A model generated the notes under the pieces. It was not told where the DNA came from. It saw only the letters and a program-made list of their open reading frames with translations, and ran no database searches. From Lentilactobacillus raoultii (lineage in GTDB: Bacteria > Bacillota > Bacilli > Lactobacillales > Lactobacillaceae), in assembly GCF_900411375.1 (NCBI RefSeq), contig NZ_LS423005.1, positions 1-64,000 of the forward strand: 64,000 nt of DNA, read 5' to 3'. Below are positions 55,555-64,000 of the stretch, piece by piece. Made by a program: the position numbers and the translations under genes. Within the stretch, counting starts at the first letter, position 1; each line of letters opens with the position of its first letter.

Positions 55555-55941
55555 ATGACAATCACATTGTTTCTTGCCATCACGACGATTACTTTAGCAC
55601 TTATTTTCTATACAGTTGGTGTTTTTTCGGAACGCCATGCTGGTTCACTTAAACTAAGACACATTATTTGGTTTGGCTTAGGCTTGATTTTTGATACGAC
55701 GGGAACAACGATCATGTCCTCAATTGCGAATGCTGAAGCTGGCGGGAGTCAGTTCTCACTTCATCAAATAACTGGGATGGCGGCAATCCTTTTAATGGCG
55801 TTTCACTTTGTTTGGGCAATCTATGTTTTAATCAGGGGGACTGAAAAAGCTAAAACAAACTTTCACCGTTTTAGTTTACTAGTTTGGTTATTCTGGCTGA
55901 TACCATACATTGTTGGTGTGGTAATCGGTATGGGACAATAA
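55555..55941 (+). CDS. HsmA-like four-helix membrane protein
   Basis: 128 aa, four hydrophobic helices (about 2-22, 36-58, 72-95 and 104-126). Marks TTGTTIMSS and HQITGMAAILLMAFHFVWA match the family I know as HsmA (TIGR03987), of unknown biochemical role and often next to transporters. GGAGGATTTTTT precedes ATG 55555; a longer frame from 55516 would cover the operator. First gene of a two-gene operon with the MFS exporter under the twin palindromes. Confidence 0.8.
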   Translation: MTITLFLAITTITLALIFYTVGVFSERHAGSLKLRHIIWFGLGLIFDTTGTTIMSSIANAEAGGSQFSLHQITGMAAILLMAFHFVWAIYVLIRGTEKAKTNFHRFSLLVWLFWLIPYIVGVVIGMGQ

Positions 55942-55961
55942 AGGGAGGTCAATAAACAAAC

Positions 55962-57443
55962 ATGGCTCGAAAAAATGCATCATTAGCGATGGTCATCTTA
56001 ACACTAGGCGTCTTCATGTCAGCCCTTGATAATGGGATTATTGCAAGCGCGTTAAGCAGCATTAACTATTCATTTAATGTTAATGAAGTGCAAGGGACTT
56101 GGGGCATCACATTGTACACACTGGGCATGGCCATTGTGACGCCGATTATTGGCAAGTTGGCAGATAAATATGGTCGAAAAAAATTATTTTTAATTGAAAT
56201 TGCGACTTTCGCCCTTGGCTCGTTATTGGTCTCACTGAGTCCATCATTTATATTGTTTTTAGCAGCGAGATTAGTTCAGTCCATTGGCGGTGGCGGAATC
56301 TTTATTATTGCTTCCAGTCACGTTTTATCAACCTATCCAAAAAATAAACAGGGTGGGCTGCTTGGTATTCTTGGTGCAGTTAATGGCATTGCGTCAGTTG
56401 TTGGTCCCAATCTGGGAAGCTTAATTCTAAATATGACTGGTCGTTGGAACTGGTTATTTCTAATTAATTTGCCAATTGCAATCCTCATTATTGTGAGCGG
56501 CTGGCTTGTAATTCCAGAAACCAAGGGCGCCGATTTAAAGGAGCTTGATCTAAAGGGACTGGTTTTTCTGAGCCTTGGAATTTTCAGTTTGATGCTAGCG
56601 GTCACTAACTTGCAAAGTGGTGCTTTAATAGCTAGCTTATTACGACCGCAAGTATGGGGATTATTACTGATTTCACTAGGTTTATTTGTGGCATTTGTTA
56701 GAAGTGAGCGAAAGGTCTCTTCTAAGATTGATCCATTCTTACCCTATCAATTGCTGAAGAATAAAGGCTTCATCATAACGTTGTTAATGGGATTATTATC
56801 TGGGATGCTAATTGCGATTTTCGTGTTCATTCCAAGTTTTGTTGAGCAGCGATATGGTATTTCTGCGGATAATAGTGGTGTCTGGATGACCGGAATTGGG
56901 TTAGGGTCAATCTTTGGCGCAGCTTTTGGTGGTAAATTAGTGACCAAAATGGGCGCTGATAAGACGACGGTGGTTTCAGGATTAATCTCAGCTGTTGGGT
57001 TTGCACTGATTGCATTTCTTAGTCCAACCACGGTTTGGTTTATCGTGTCGTCAACAATTGCCGGCTTGGGTTTTGGCATGTTAATGGGAGCACCATTATC
57101 AGTCTTGATGTCTGAAGCAGCTAGTCAAAAAGATAATGGTGTCGCACTTGGGACGCTATCAGTTAGCCGCCAAGTGGGATTGACCATTGCCCCAACCATT
57201 TACGCCACAATTGTCCAAGCAGGTTTTACATCGCTAAATAGCAATACTTCAATTGAAAATTATTATCGGCATCTGTTATCTTCAACTGTCGTCAATAAAC
57301 AATCGTTACTGACTAATTTCTATCGTTTAGCTGTTTCAGCCTACCAGCATATGTTCTGGTTAGCGATTGCGGCTTCGATCATAATTATGCTGGGTGGTTG
57401 GTATTTGAAGCGTCGGCGTCAGAACCGGGAAGCGACAGAATAA
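55962..57443 (+). CDS. MFS exporter, DHA2 (14-helix) family
   Basis: 493 aa. N-terminal motif LDNGIIASALSSI (motif D1 of DHA2), loop GKLADKYGRKKLFL, motif C GAVNGIASVVGPNLGSLIL, and about 14 helices. Such pumps export drugs, dyes or bile salts with proton exchange. ATG 55962 follows AAAGGGAGG, 20 bases after the HsmA gene, so both are induced together when the repressor at the palindromes lets go. The natural inducer is unknown. Confidence 0.92.
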   Translation: MARKNASLAMVILTLGVFMSALDNGIIASALSSINYSFNVNEVQGTWGITLYTLGMAIVTPIIGKLADKYGRKKLFLIEIATFALGSLLVSLSPSFILFLAARLVQSIGGGGIFIIASSHVLSTYPKNKQGGLLGILGAVNGIASVVGPNLGSLILNMTGRWNWLFLINLPIAILIIVSGWLVIPETKGADLKELDLKGLVFLSLGIFSLMLAVTNLQSGALIASLLRPQVWGLLLISLGLFVAFVRSERKVSSKIDPFLPYQLLKNKGFIITLLMGLLSGMLIAIFVFIPSFVEQRYGISADNSGVWMTGIGLGSIFGAAFGGKLVTKMGADKTTVVSGLISAVGFALIAFLSPTTVWFIVSSTIAGLGFGMLMGAPLSVLMSEAASQKDNGVALGTLSVSRQVGLTIAPTIYATIVQAGFTSLNSNTSIENYYRHLLSSTVVNKQSLLTNFYRLAVSAYQHMFWLAIAASIIIMLGGWYLKRRRQNREATE

Positions 57444-57452
57444 CAAGTTAAT

Positions 57453-57492
57453 AAAAAGCCGAAGCAACACTGATTATTGCTCCGGCTTTTGC
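57453..57492. terminator. Bidirectional terminator
   Basis: AAAAGCCGAAGCAA pairs with TTGCTCCGGCTTTT (one bulge) around CACTGATTA. Shared by the MFS gene and the leftward CBS-domain gene. Confidence 0.88.
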
Positions 57493-57505
57493 GTTAATTA
57501 ATTGA

Positions 57506-58150
57506 TTATTTGTTTTCTTCTTTTAGGTTCTCCACTTCAGGCACTCGAAATTCTTTTCGTTCCAGCGCAGCAATAATTCGATTAAGTCGATCTTCGTCAA
57601 CTTCTGCTGGTAAGGTAAACATGATTCGATGAACAAGTTCACCCTCTTGGGCATCCAGTGAAATGACACTGGCAATGTTGGTGTATTTAGTAATGATCTT
57701 GGCAATTTCTTCAAGATCACCGCGTTCGCCACTGGAGACAACGGTGAGAACGTAACTACCGATATTAACGTTCCAAGATTGTGATAGCATATCGAGTAAA
57801 CGGGTGTGGGTTAAAATGCCATAAAAATGATTTTGGGCATCCAGAACTGCGATATAAGGTAAATCTTTAATTGAAAAGAATACTTGGAAGAAGGCTGAAT
57901 TCACATTAACAAATTTAGTGGCATTTTTTAAAAGAGTCGTAACAGGTAATGACATATCGCCGCCCCGAGATTTATGACGATAAATATGCATTTTGTAAAT
58001 GTTGCCGCGGAAAATTGTTCCGGTTTCATCAAGAATTGGGACACATCGGTAGCCAGAATCTTCGAGCGTTTGGAGGGCTTCTTCAAGTGTTGCGTCCTCT
58101 TTAACGGTCACCAGGCGTTCCTTAGGCTTAACAAGTGTTTTTAATAGCAT
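57506..58150 (-). CDS. CBS-pair and ACT domain protein (CbpA-like, possible c-di-AMP binder)
   Basis: 214 aa, cytosolic. Two CBS motifs (about 8-60: EALQTLEDSGYRCVPILDET; about 70-130: DLPYIAVLDAQNHFYGILTH) and a C-terminal ACT-like domain (about 140-200: GSYVLTVVSSGERGDLEEI). Proteins of this shape in Firmicutes are annotated as c-di-AMP-binding CbpA-type; that is by recall. GGAGG with 9-base spacing marks ATG 58150; the open frame up to 58237 is not used. Ligand binding is inferred. Confidence 0.8.
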   Translation of the reverse strand: MLLKTLVKPKERLVTVKEDATLEEALQTLEDSGYRCVPILDETGTIFRGNIYKMHIYRHKSRGGDMSLPVTTLLKNATKFVNVNSAFFQVFFSIKDLPYIAVLDAQNHFYGILTHTRLLDMLSQSWNVNIGSYVLTVVSSGERGDLEEIAKIITKYTNIASVISLDAQEGELVHRIMFTLPAEVDEDRLNRIIAALERKEFRVPEVENLKEENK

Positions 58151-58307
58151 TTTAAAATTCCTCCAACTTGGACTGTATATGATCATGATACCATAGCTGC
58201 ACTTCGAACAGTACAAATAAAAATAATAAAATCTCACTAATTACTAATCGAAATGACATTTTGTTAGTGATTTTTGAAAAAAGACGCGTATTGGGTGAGT
58301 GTACACA

Positions 58308-58340
58308 AAAACTGGTGCAAAACAATTCACACCAGTTTTT
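58308..58340. terminator. Terminator after ldh
   Basis: AAAAACTGGTG pairs with CACCAGTTTTT around CAAAACAATTCA; on the minus strand it is followed by TTTTTGTG. Ends the ldh transcript. Confidence 0.9.
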
Positions 58341-58373
58341 GATTAATTTGTTCATTTTAAATAAACTGATTGA

Positions 58374-59333
<960 letters not shown>

Positions 59334-59356
59334 CTAATCATTTTTTATCAGTATTA

Positions 59357-59389
59357 ATTATACCACAGGGTAGTTTTGATTTTCACAAA
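59357..59389 (-). promoter_or_regulatory. ldh promoter with Rex-like half-site
   Basis: Minus-strand TATAAT (59362-59357) is preceded by TTTGTGAAAA (59389-59380), a good left half of a Rex operator with a poor right half, overlapping the -35 area. Rex repression of ldh is known in other Firmicutes. The gap 59322-59661 also holds an extended -10 (TGCTATAAT, 59555-59563, +) and a hairpin at 59609-59634. Confidence 0.4.
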
Positions 59390-59608
59390 TTGAATCATAA
59401 TAATTTGATTAGAGCGGGTTAAAAGGCATTATAAGGGGTGAATAAACTTGCTCAGTAAGTATCTAGACCAATTAGTAAGCCAGCTGACTGAGCCAATTAA
59501 AGGCAGCTTTTTGGCTTGAGATAATCGCCAACTTCGCGCATTTGGGCGGATGTATGCTATAATTTACTCAACAAGTTTTAAAAAATGATTAATTTAATGT
59601 TAACAACT

Positions 59609-59634
59609 GCTGAACTGTTTTGGTTCAGCCTTTT
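59609..59634 (+). terminator. Small hairpin in the pth leader
   Basis: GCTGAAC/GTTCAGC stem with loop TGTTTTG followed by CTTTTGTG, 28 bases before pth and after the TGCTATAAT promoter. It may act as a weak attenuator, or do nothing. Confidence 0.4.
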
Positions 59635-59661
59635 GTGTTGCAGGAATGTGAGGAAAAATTA

Positions 59662-60222
59662 ATGAAGATGATTGTTGGTCTGGGTAACATTGGCCCTCAA
59701 TATGATAGCACTCGGCATAATACAGGATTTATGGTCGTTGAAGCATTTGCTCAAAAACATGGCATTAAGATTAAAACTCGAAAAATGAATGCTAAAATGG
59801 GCGACACTTTTATCGACCAGGAAAAAGTTTTAGTGGTAGAGCCGACAACGTTTATGAATGATTCTGGATTAGCGGTTAAACCATTAATGGATTATTTTAA
59901 TATCGCTGTTCGGGATGTGATGGTTGTTCATGATGATATGGACCTGCCAATCGGAAAAATTCGAATTAAAGATAAGGGATCTGCAGGGGGCCATAATGGC
60001 ATTAAAAGCCTAATAAGCAGCCTGGGGAGTGAACATTTTTCAAGAATTCGGATAGGAATTGATCATCCTGACCAGCATCATTCAGTGGTTAATTATGTAC
60101 TAGGACGCTTCTCAAAAGACCAGCTTCCTGAATTTAAAATTGCAACGGATAATGCTGTCAACGCATTGGAAGATTGGGTTGCCGATGTTTCAATTCCCGA
60201 ATTAGAGAATCGTTATAATTGA
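59662..60222 (+). CDS. pth: Peptidyl-tRNA hydrolase
   Basis: 186 aa. Frees tRNA from peptidyl-tRNA dropped by ribosomes. Marks: IVGLGNIGPQYDSTRHNTGFMV (catalytic His in RHN, Asn), FMNDSGLAV, HDDMDLPIGKIR and GSAGGHNGIKSLI. The frame opens at 59620, but GTGAGGAAA precedes ATG 59662. Followed 17 bases later by mfd, the Bacillus order. Confidence 0.96.
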   Translation: MKMIVGLGNIGPQYDSTRHNTGFMVVEAFAQKHGIKIKTRKMNAKMGDTFIDQEKVLVVEPTTFMNDSGLAVKPLMDYFNIAVRDVMVVHDDMDLPIGKIRIKDKGSAGGHNGIKSLISSLGSEHFSRIRIGIDHPDQHHSVVNYVLGRFSKDQLPEFKIATDNAVNALEDWVADVSIPELENRYN

Positions 60223-60239
60223 CGAAAGGACGATAAACT

Positions 60240-63200
60240 GTGCAATTTGATCAATTACTTTCGAAGACCCCACAGGTTAAACGGCTTGAAGCCAGTTTGG
60301 CCACTGATAACCGACAATTAATTACCGGAATTGGCGGTTCAGCCAGAACTCTCTTGATTACCAATTTGCTGAAAGATACCCAACGGCCAATTGTTGTAGT
60401 GGTTGACACGTTATTTCATGCAGACCAACTTGTGAGTGACTTTTCCAATTTATTACCTGATAACCAAGTCTTTGAATTTCCAGTTGAAGAAATGGGTGCG
60501 GCTGAATTGGCAACCAGCTCACCAGAATATAAAGCGCAGCGGGTTTTGGCGATGAATCAGCTGGTTAGCGATGAGCCAGCTGTTATCGTCACGTCGGTCT
60601 CCGGCTTACGACGGTTGCTGCCGGCGCCCGACCAGTTTAAGCAAGCCCAGCTGAAAATTGACATGAACTCTGAGTACGAGCTCGAGGCGTTAAAACTGAA
60701 ACTTCATCAGATGGGTTACAACTTTCAAAAATTAGTCGCTGCCCCAGGTGATTTTTCAATTCGGGGGTCGATTCTGGATATTTTTCCGTTAAATCATCAG
60801 GATCCGGTTCGAATTGATTTCTTTGATACAGAAGTTGATTCAATGCGTGTTTTTAACGTTGCCAATCAACGAAGTATTCGGACAATTGATCATATTCAAA
60901 TTCTTCCAGCAACAGATTTATTAATTACTAATCAACAACGCCAACAAGCGGTTACCAAGTTAAGACGCCAGTTGGCTAATGAGGCTGAGAAACTGGATGA
61001 TCAGGCGGCTAAGAAATTGACTCAGACATTGGAGCCGCAACTGATGGATCTGGAAAACGGGTTGAATGATCCTAAGCGGTTGCTGTTTGCCGATTCATTT
61101 TATGATCAGTCCAACTCGATTTTAAATTACTTACCCACTAATGGCGTTGTTGTTTTTGATGATTATTCTCGACTGATGGATGCGAACCGCCAGTTGGCAA
61201 GTGATGATCAGGTTTGGCTGGCGGATAAGGAAAAGAATCATGAGTTATTGAAGTCGACTAATTATACAAATGATTTTAAGAAGATTTTTAAAGAAAACCG
61301 ACGAGCAACCTTAATTTTGTCACTTTTCCAAAAGGGATTGGGCAGGATGCGGCTTGATAACATTGTTGAAATTACCGTTCGTCCGATGCAACAGTTCTTT
61401 TCACAGATGCCGATGCTAAAAACTGAAGTTGGCCGCTGGCAAAAAATGAAACAGTCGGTGGTCATTATGGTTCAGAATCAAAATCGGATGCAGAAGGTCG
61501 CTCAAACCTTGGCGGATTTTGATATTTCGGCAGTCCAAACGGAAATGGCGGAAATTTTGCCACATCAAGTTCAACTGGTTCATGGAAACCTTGAAAATGG
61601 ATTTGAATTACCAATGGCTAATCTAGTTGTCATTACTGAAAAAGAAATGTTTGGAACGATTGTTAAAAAGCGGCCGCGACAAACCACTTTTAACAATGCT
61701 GAACGAATTAAAAGTTACACGGATCTTAAGCCTGGTGACTATGTAGTTCACGTTAATCATGGGATTGGCCGATATGAAGGCATGAAAACCATGGAGGTTA
61801 ACGGGAAACATCAGGATTATCTGACAATTTCTTACCGTGATAGTGCTAAACTGTTTATTCCGGTGACCCAACTTAATATGATTCAGAAGTACGTGTCGTC
61901 TGAGGACAAAAAACCGAGAATCAACAAATTGGGCGGCAGTGAATGGCAGAAAACCAAACGCAAAGTGGCTTCAAAAATTGAGGACATTGCAGATGATTTG
62001 GTAACATTATATGCTAAGCGGGATTCTGAAAAGGGATACGCTTATCCACCTGATGACACTTTGCAAAACGAGTTTGAGGCGCGCTTCCCGTACACTGAGA
62101 CGCCTGACCAATTACGCAGTGCGGATGAGATTAAACGTGATATGGAACGGGCAAAGCCTATGGACCGGCTGTTGGTTGGTGATGTTGGATACGGTAAAAC
62201 TGAAGTGGCATTACGGGCGGCCTTTAAAGCAGTTGAAGTTGGTAAACAGGTTGCATTTTTAGTTCCGACAACTATTTTGGCACAACAGCATTATGAAACA
62301 ATGTTGGAGCGTTTTAGCGATTACCCGATTGAAGTCAGGGTACTTTCTCGATTTCAAACGGCTGCTCAAATTCGCGAGACTTTAGCGGGACTAAAAAAAG
62401 GCACTGTGGACGTTGTTGTCGGAACGCATCGATTGCTGTCAAAAGACGTGGTCTTTAATAATCTGGGACTGTTAATCGTCGATGAAGAGCAACGATTTGG
62501 TGTGAAGCATAAGGAACGGATTAAAAAGATGCGAACCGATGTTGATGTCCTAACATTAACCGCGACGCCGATTCCCAGGACGTTGAATATGTCGATGATG
62601 GGCGTTAGGGATTTATCAGTGATTGAAACGCCCCCATCGAATCGTTACCCAATTCAAACTTACGTGATTGAGCAAAACGCCGGGACCATTAAAGAAGCCA
62701 TTGAACGGGAAATGGCTCGGGGCGGGCAAGTCTTTTATTTACACAACCGGGTTGCTGATATCGAGAAAACGGTTGAACAATTGAGCGAGCTGGTACCGGA
62801 TGCCCGCATTGCATACATCCACGGCCAAATGACCGAAAACCAGATGGAAGACATTTTGTATGATTTTATTAATGGTGAATACGATGTTTTGGTCACAACC
62901 ACAATTATTGAAACCGGGGTCGATATTCCAAATGTCAATACATTGTTTGTAGAAAATGCGGATCATATGGGGCTTTCACAACTCTATCAACTAAGGGGCC
63001 GAATTGGTCGTAGTAGTCGTGTAGCTTATGCATACTTTATGTACCAGCCCAACAAAGTGTTAACTGAAGTTGGTGAAAAACGCTTGGAAGCAATTCGTGA
63101 TTTCACAGAATTAGGTTCTGGGTTTAAGATCGCAATGCGGGATTTGTCAATTCGGGGTGCCGGAAATCTTTTAGGCAAACAGCAGTCAGGATTTGTTGAT

Positions 63201-63773
63201 TCAGTCGGTTACGATTTGTATACGCAGATGCTGTCTGATGCGGTTTCAAAGAAGCGTGGTCAACACGTCGCTTTTAAAACGGATGCGACAATTGAACTTG
63301 ATCTTGAAGCTTATCTGCCAAGCGACTATATTCAAGATAATCAGCAAAAAATCGAAATTTATAAGCGAATCCGGCAAGTCGAAAATCAGGATCAACTAAA
63401 CGAAGTCAGCGACGATTTGTTGGATCGGTTCGGTGATTATGGTCAGCCGGTTACCAATTTATTGAAAATTACTGAAATGAAAATGTATGCGGATTATTCA
63501 ATGGTTGAGAAAATTCATCAAGAAAATCAAAAAGTCACGATAACCTTTGCTAAACAGGCAAGTGAAACTTTTAGTAGCAAAGATCTGCTGGCAGCCATTG
63601 CACAGACCAAGTTCCGAGCAACGGTGAACAGTGCTGACCATAAATATCAGGTAGTCATGACCATTCAGCCTAACATGAAGGACTGGCTGGATCAGATAAT
63701 TGCTTTTAATCGGTCTTTGGCGAAAACCAGGAAAAAACATCAAAATGACAAGGTAACTTCAAATGACAAATAA
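60240..63773 (+). CDS. mfd: Transcription-repair coupling factor
   Basis: 1177 aa. Removes RNA polymerase stalled at DNA damage and recruits UvrA. N-terminal UvrB-like domain (SIRGSILDIFPL near 175), RNA polymerase-interacting domain (LKPGDYVVHVNHGIGRYEGM near 500), helicase with Walker A LLVGDVGYGKTEVA near 645, DEEQ box IVDEEQRFGVKH, and RGRIGRSSRVAYAYF followed by the C-terminal TRCF domain. GTG start at 60240 after GAAAGGA. Complete, no frameshift. Confidence 0.97.
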   Translation: MQFDQLLSKTPQVKRLEASLATDNRQLITGIGGSARTLLITNLLKDTQRPIVVVVDTLFHADQLVSDFSNLLPDNQVFEFPVEEMGAAELATSSPEYKAQRVLAMNQLVSDEPAVIVTSVSGLRRLLPAPDQFKQAQLKIDMNSEYELEALKLKLHQMGYNFQKLVAAPGDFSIRGSILDIFPLNHQDPVRIDFFDTEVDSMRVFNVANQRSIRTIDHIQILPATDLLITNQQRQQAVTKLRRQLANEAEKLDDQAAKKLTQTLEPQLMDLENGLNDPKRLLFADSFYDQSNSILNYLPTNGVVVFDDYSRLMDANRQLASDDQVWLADKEKNHELLKSTNYTNDFKKIFKENRRATLILSLFQKGLGRMRLDNIVEITVRPMQQFFSQMPMLKTEVGRWQKMKQSVVIMVQNQNRMQKVAQTLADFDISAVQTEMAEILPHQVQLVHGNLENGFELPMANLVVITEKEMFGTIVKKRPRQTTFNNAERIKSYTDLKPGDYVVHVNHGIGRYEGMKTMEVNGKHQDYLTISYRDSAKLFIPVTQLNMIQKYVSSEDKKPRINKLGGSEWQKTKRKVASKIEDIADDLVTLYAKRDSEKGYAYPPDDTLQNEFEARFPYTETPDQLRSADEIKRDMERAKPMDRLLVGDVGYGKTEVALRAAFKAVEVGKQVAFLVPTTILAQQHYETMLERFSDYPIEVRVLSRFQTAAQIRETLAGLKKGTVDVVVGTHRLLSKDVVFNNLGLLIVDEEQRFGVKHKERIKKMRTDVDVLTLTATPIPRTLNMSMMGVRDLSVIETPPSNRYPIQTYVIEQNAGTIKEAIEREMARGGQVFYLHNRVADIEKTVEQLSELVPDARIAYIHGQMTENQMEDILYDFINGEYDVLVTTTIIETGVDIPNVNTLFVENADHMGLSQLYQLRGRIGRSSRVAYAYFMYQPNKVLTEVGEKRLEAIRDFTELGSGFKIAMRDLSIRGAGNLLGKQQSGFVDSVGYDLYTQMLSDAVSKKRGQHVAFKTDATIELDLEAYLPSDYIQDNQQKIEIYKRIRQVENQDQLNEVSDDLLDRFGDYGQPVTNLLKITEMKMYADYSMVEKIHQENQKVTITFAKQASETFSSKDLLAAIAQTKFRATVNSADHKYQVVMTIQPNMKDWLDQIIAFNRSLAKTRKKHQNDKVTSNDK

Positions 63774-64000
63774 TTCTCGGCGAAAACAAGTTCTAACGGG
63801 GACATTTTTGTTAACAATCGCGTCGTTTATTGCTAAATTCTTAAGTGCGGTTTATCGGGTTCCTTTTCAAAATATGGTGGGAAACGTTGGCTTTTATGTC
63901 TATCAGCAAATTTATCCGATTTATGGTATTGGAATGACCATCGCACTAAACGGTCTGCCACTGTTTATTTCCAAGCTGGTTGTTGATGTGAGAGATCCAA
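63763..64000 (+). CDS. Polysaccharide/lipid flippase family protein (partial, cut by window end)
   Basis: At least 79 aa, reading on beyond base 64000. It starts MTNNSRRKQVLTGTFLLTIA and continues with AKFLSAVYRVPFQNMVG, QQIYPIYGIGMTIALNG and LFISKLVV, matching the N-terminus of the MATE/MurJ-like oligosaccharide flippases (Bacillus YabM/SpoVB group). ATG 63763 overlaps the end of mfd by 11 bases, with AAGG 8 bases before it. Order mfd-flippase agrees with Bacillus, where yabM follows. Function beyond the family level is not visible. Confidence 0.85.
   Translation, partial: MTNNSRRKQVLTGTFLLTIASFIAKFLSAVYRVPFQNMVGNVGFYVYQQIYPIYGIGMTIALNGLPLFISKLVVDVRDP

Overview
The window reads as the chromosome of a low-GC Gram-positive bacterium of the family Lactobacillaceae. 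Reasons: strong Shine-Dalgarno sites with many TTG and GTG starts, sigma-A type promoters, an L-lactate dehydrogenase of the lactobacillus type, a PurR/PurBox pair, a Trp T-box, a mevalonate-pathway HMG-CoA reductase together with an orphan ispE, and Bacillus-like gene order (metG-tatD-rnmV-ksgA-veg-ispE ... purR-glmU-prs, alr-mazE-mazF, pth-mfd-flippase). The species cannot be named from the sequence alone. No transposase, prophage, CRISPR array or plasmid function was seen.

Layout. 1-440: end of an rRNA operon (5S rRNA, tRNA-Thr). 576-1067: an unrecognised small protein. 1233-5946: heme-uptake operon with two NEAT-domain surface proteins and an IsdE/IsdF/ATPase type ABC importer. 6068-14166: type II NADH dehydrogenase (divergent) and cydABCD for cytochrome bd. 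14616-17615: two NADPH-dependent FMN reductase-type proteins, the second carrying a PAS-like domain and three flavinylation-like motifs, then a polyprenyl diphosphate synthase. 17784-20102: HelD. 20418-26578: T-box, trpS, Ppx/GppA, HMG-CoA reductase, a possible zinc protease, a sirtuin and a DUF72 protein. 26686-37909: metG through prs, with a zinc-type ABC transporter inserted before purR. 38007-41016 (minus): HAD phosphatase, HD hydrolase and a LipL-like enzyme. 41202-51061: DUF1934, rpoE, pyrG (with a CTP attenuator), murA, rpmE2, an MFS pump, sortase A, a phosphatase, an unknown protein and murF. 51346-59321: cshA, acpS, alr, mazEF, an HsmA/MFS pair under twin palindromic operators, a CBS-ACT protein and ldh. 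59662-64000: pth, mfd and the start of a flippase gene.

How the genes work together. The first 17.6 kb look like a respiration island. Imported heme (NEAT proteins and ABC importer) would supply cytochrome bd, CydCD would support its assembly, Ndh would feed electrons into a quinone, and the polyprenyl synthase could supply a (demethyl)menaquinone tail. The divergent ndh/cydA promoter region carries a cre-like CcpA site and a Rex-like dyad, which suggests control by carbon and NADH status. The FMN-reductase/PAS protein with tandem D-A-x-T-G-A-S motifs next to this island is the best candidate for an under-described redox function. The rest is mostly housekeeping: cell wall (glmU, murA, murF, alr), nucleotides (prs, pyrG, purR), translation (trpS, metG, pth, rpmE2, ksgA, rnmV) and transcription (rpoE, helD, mfd).
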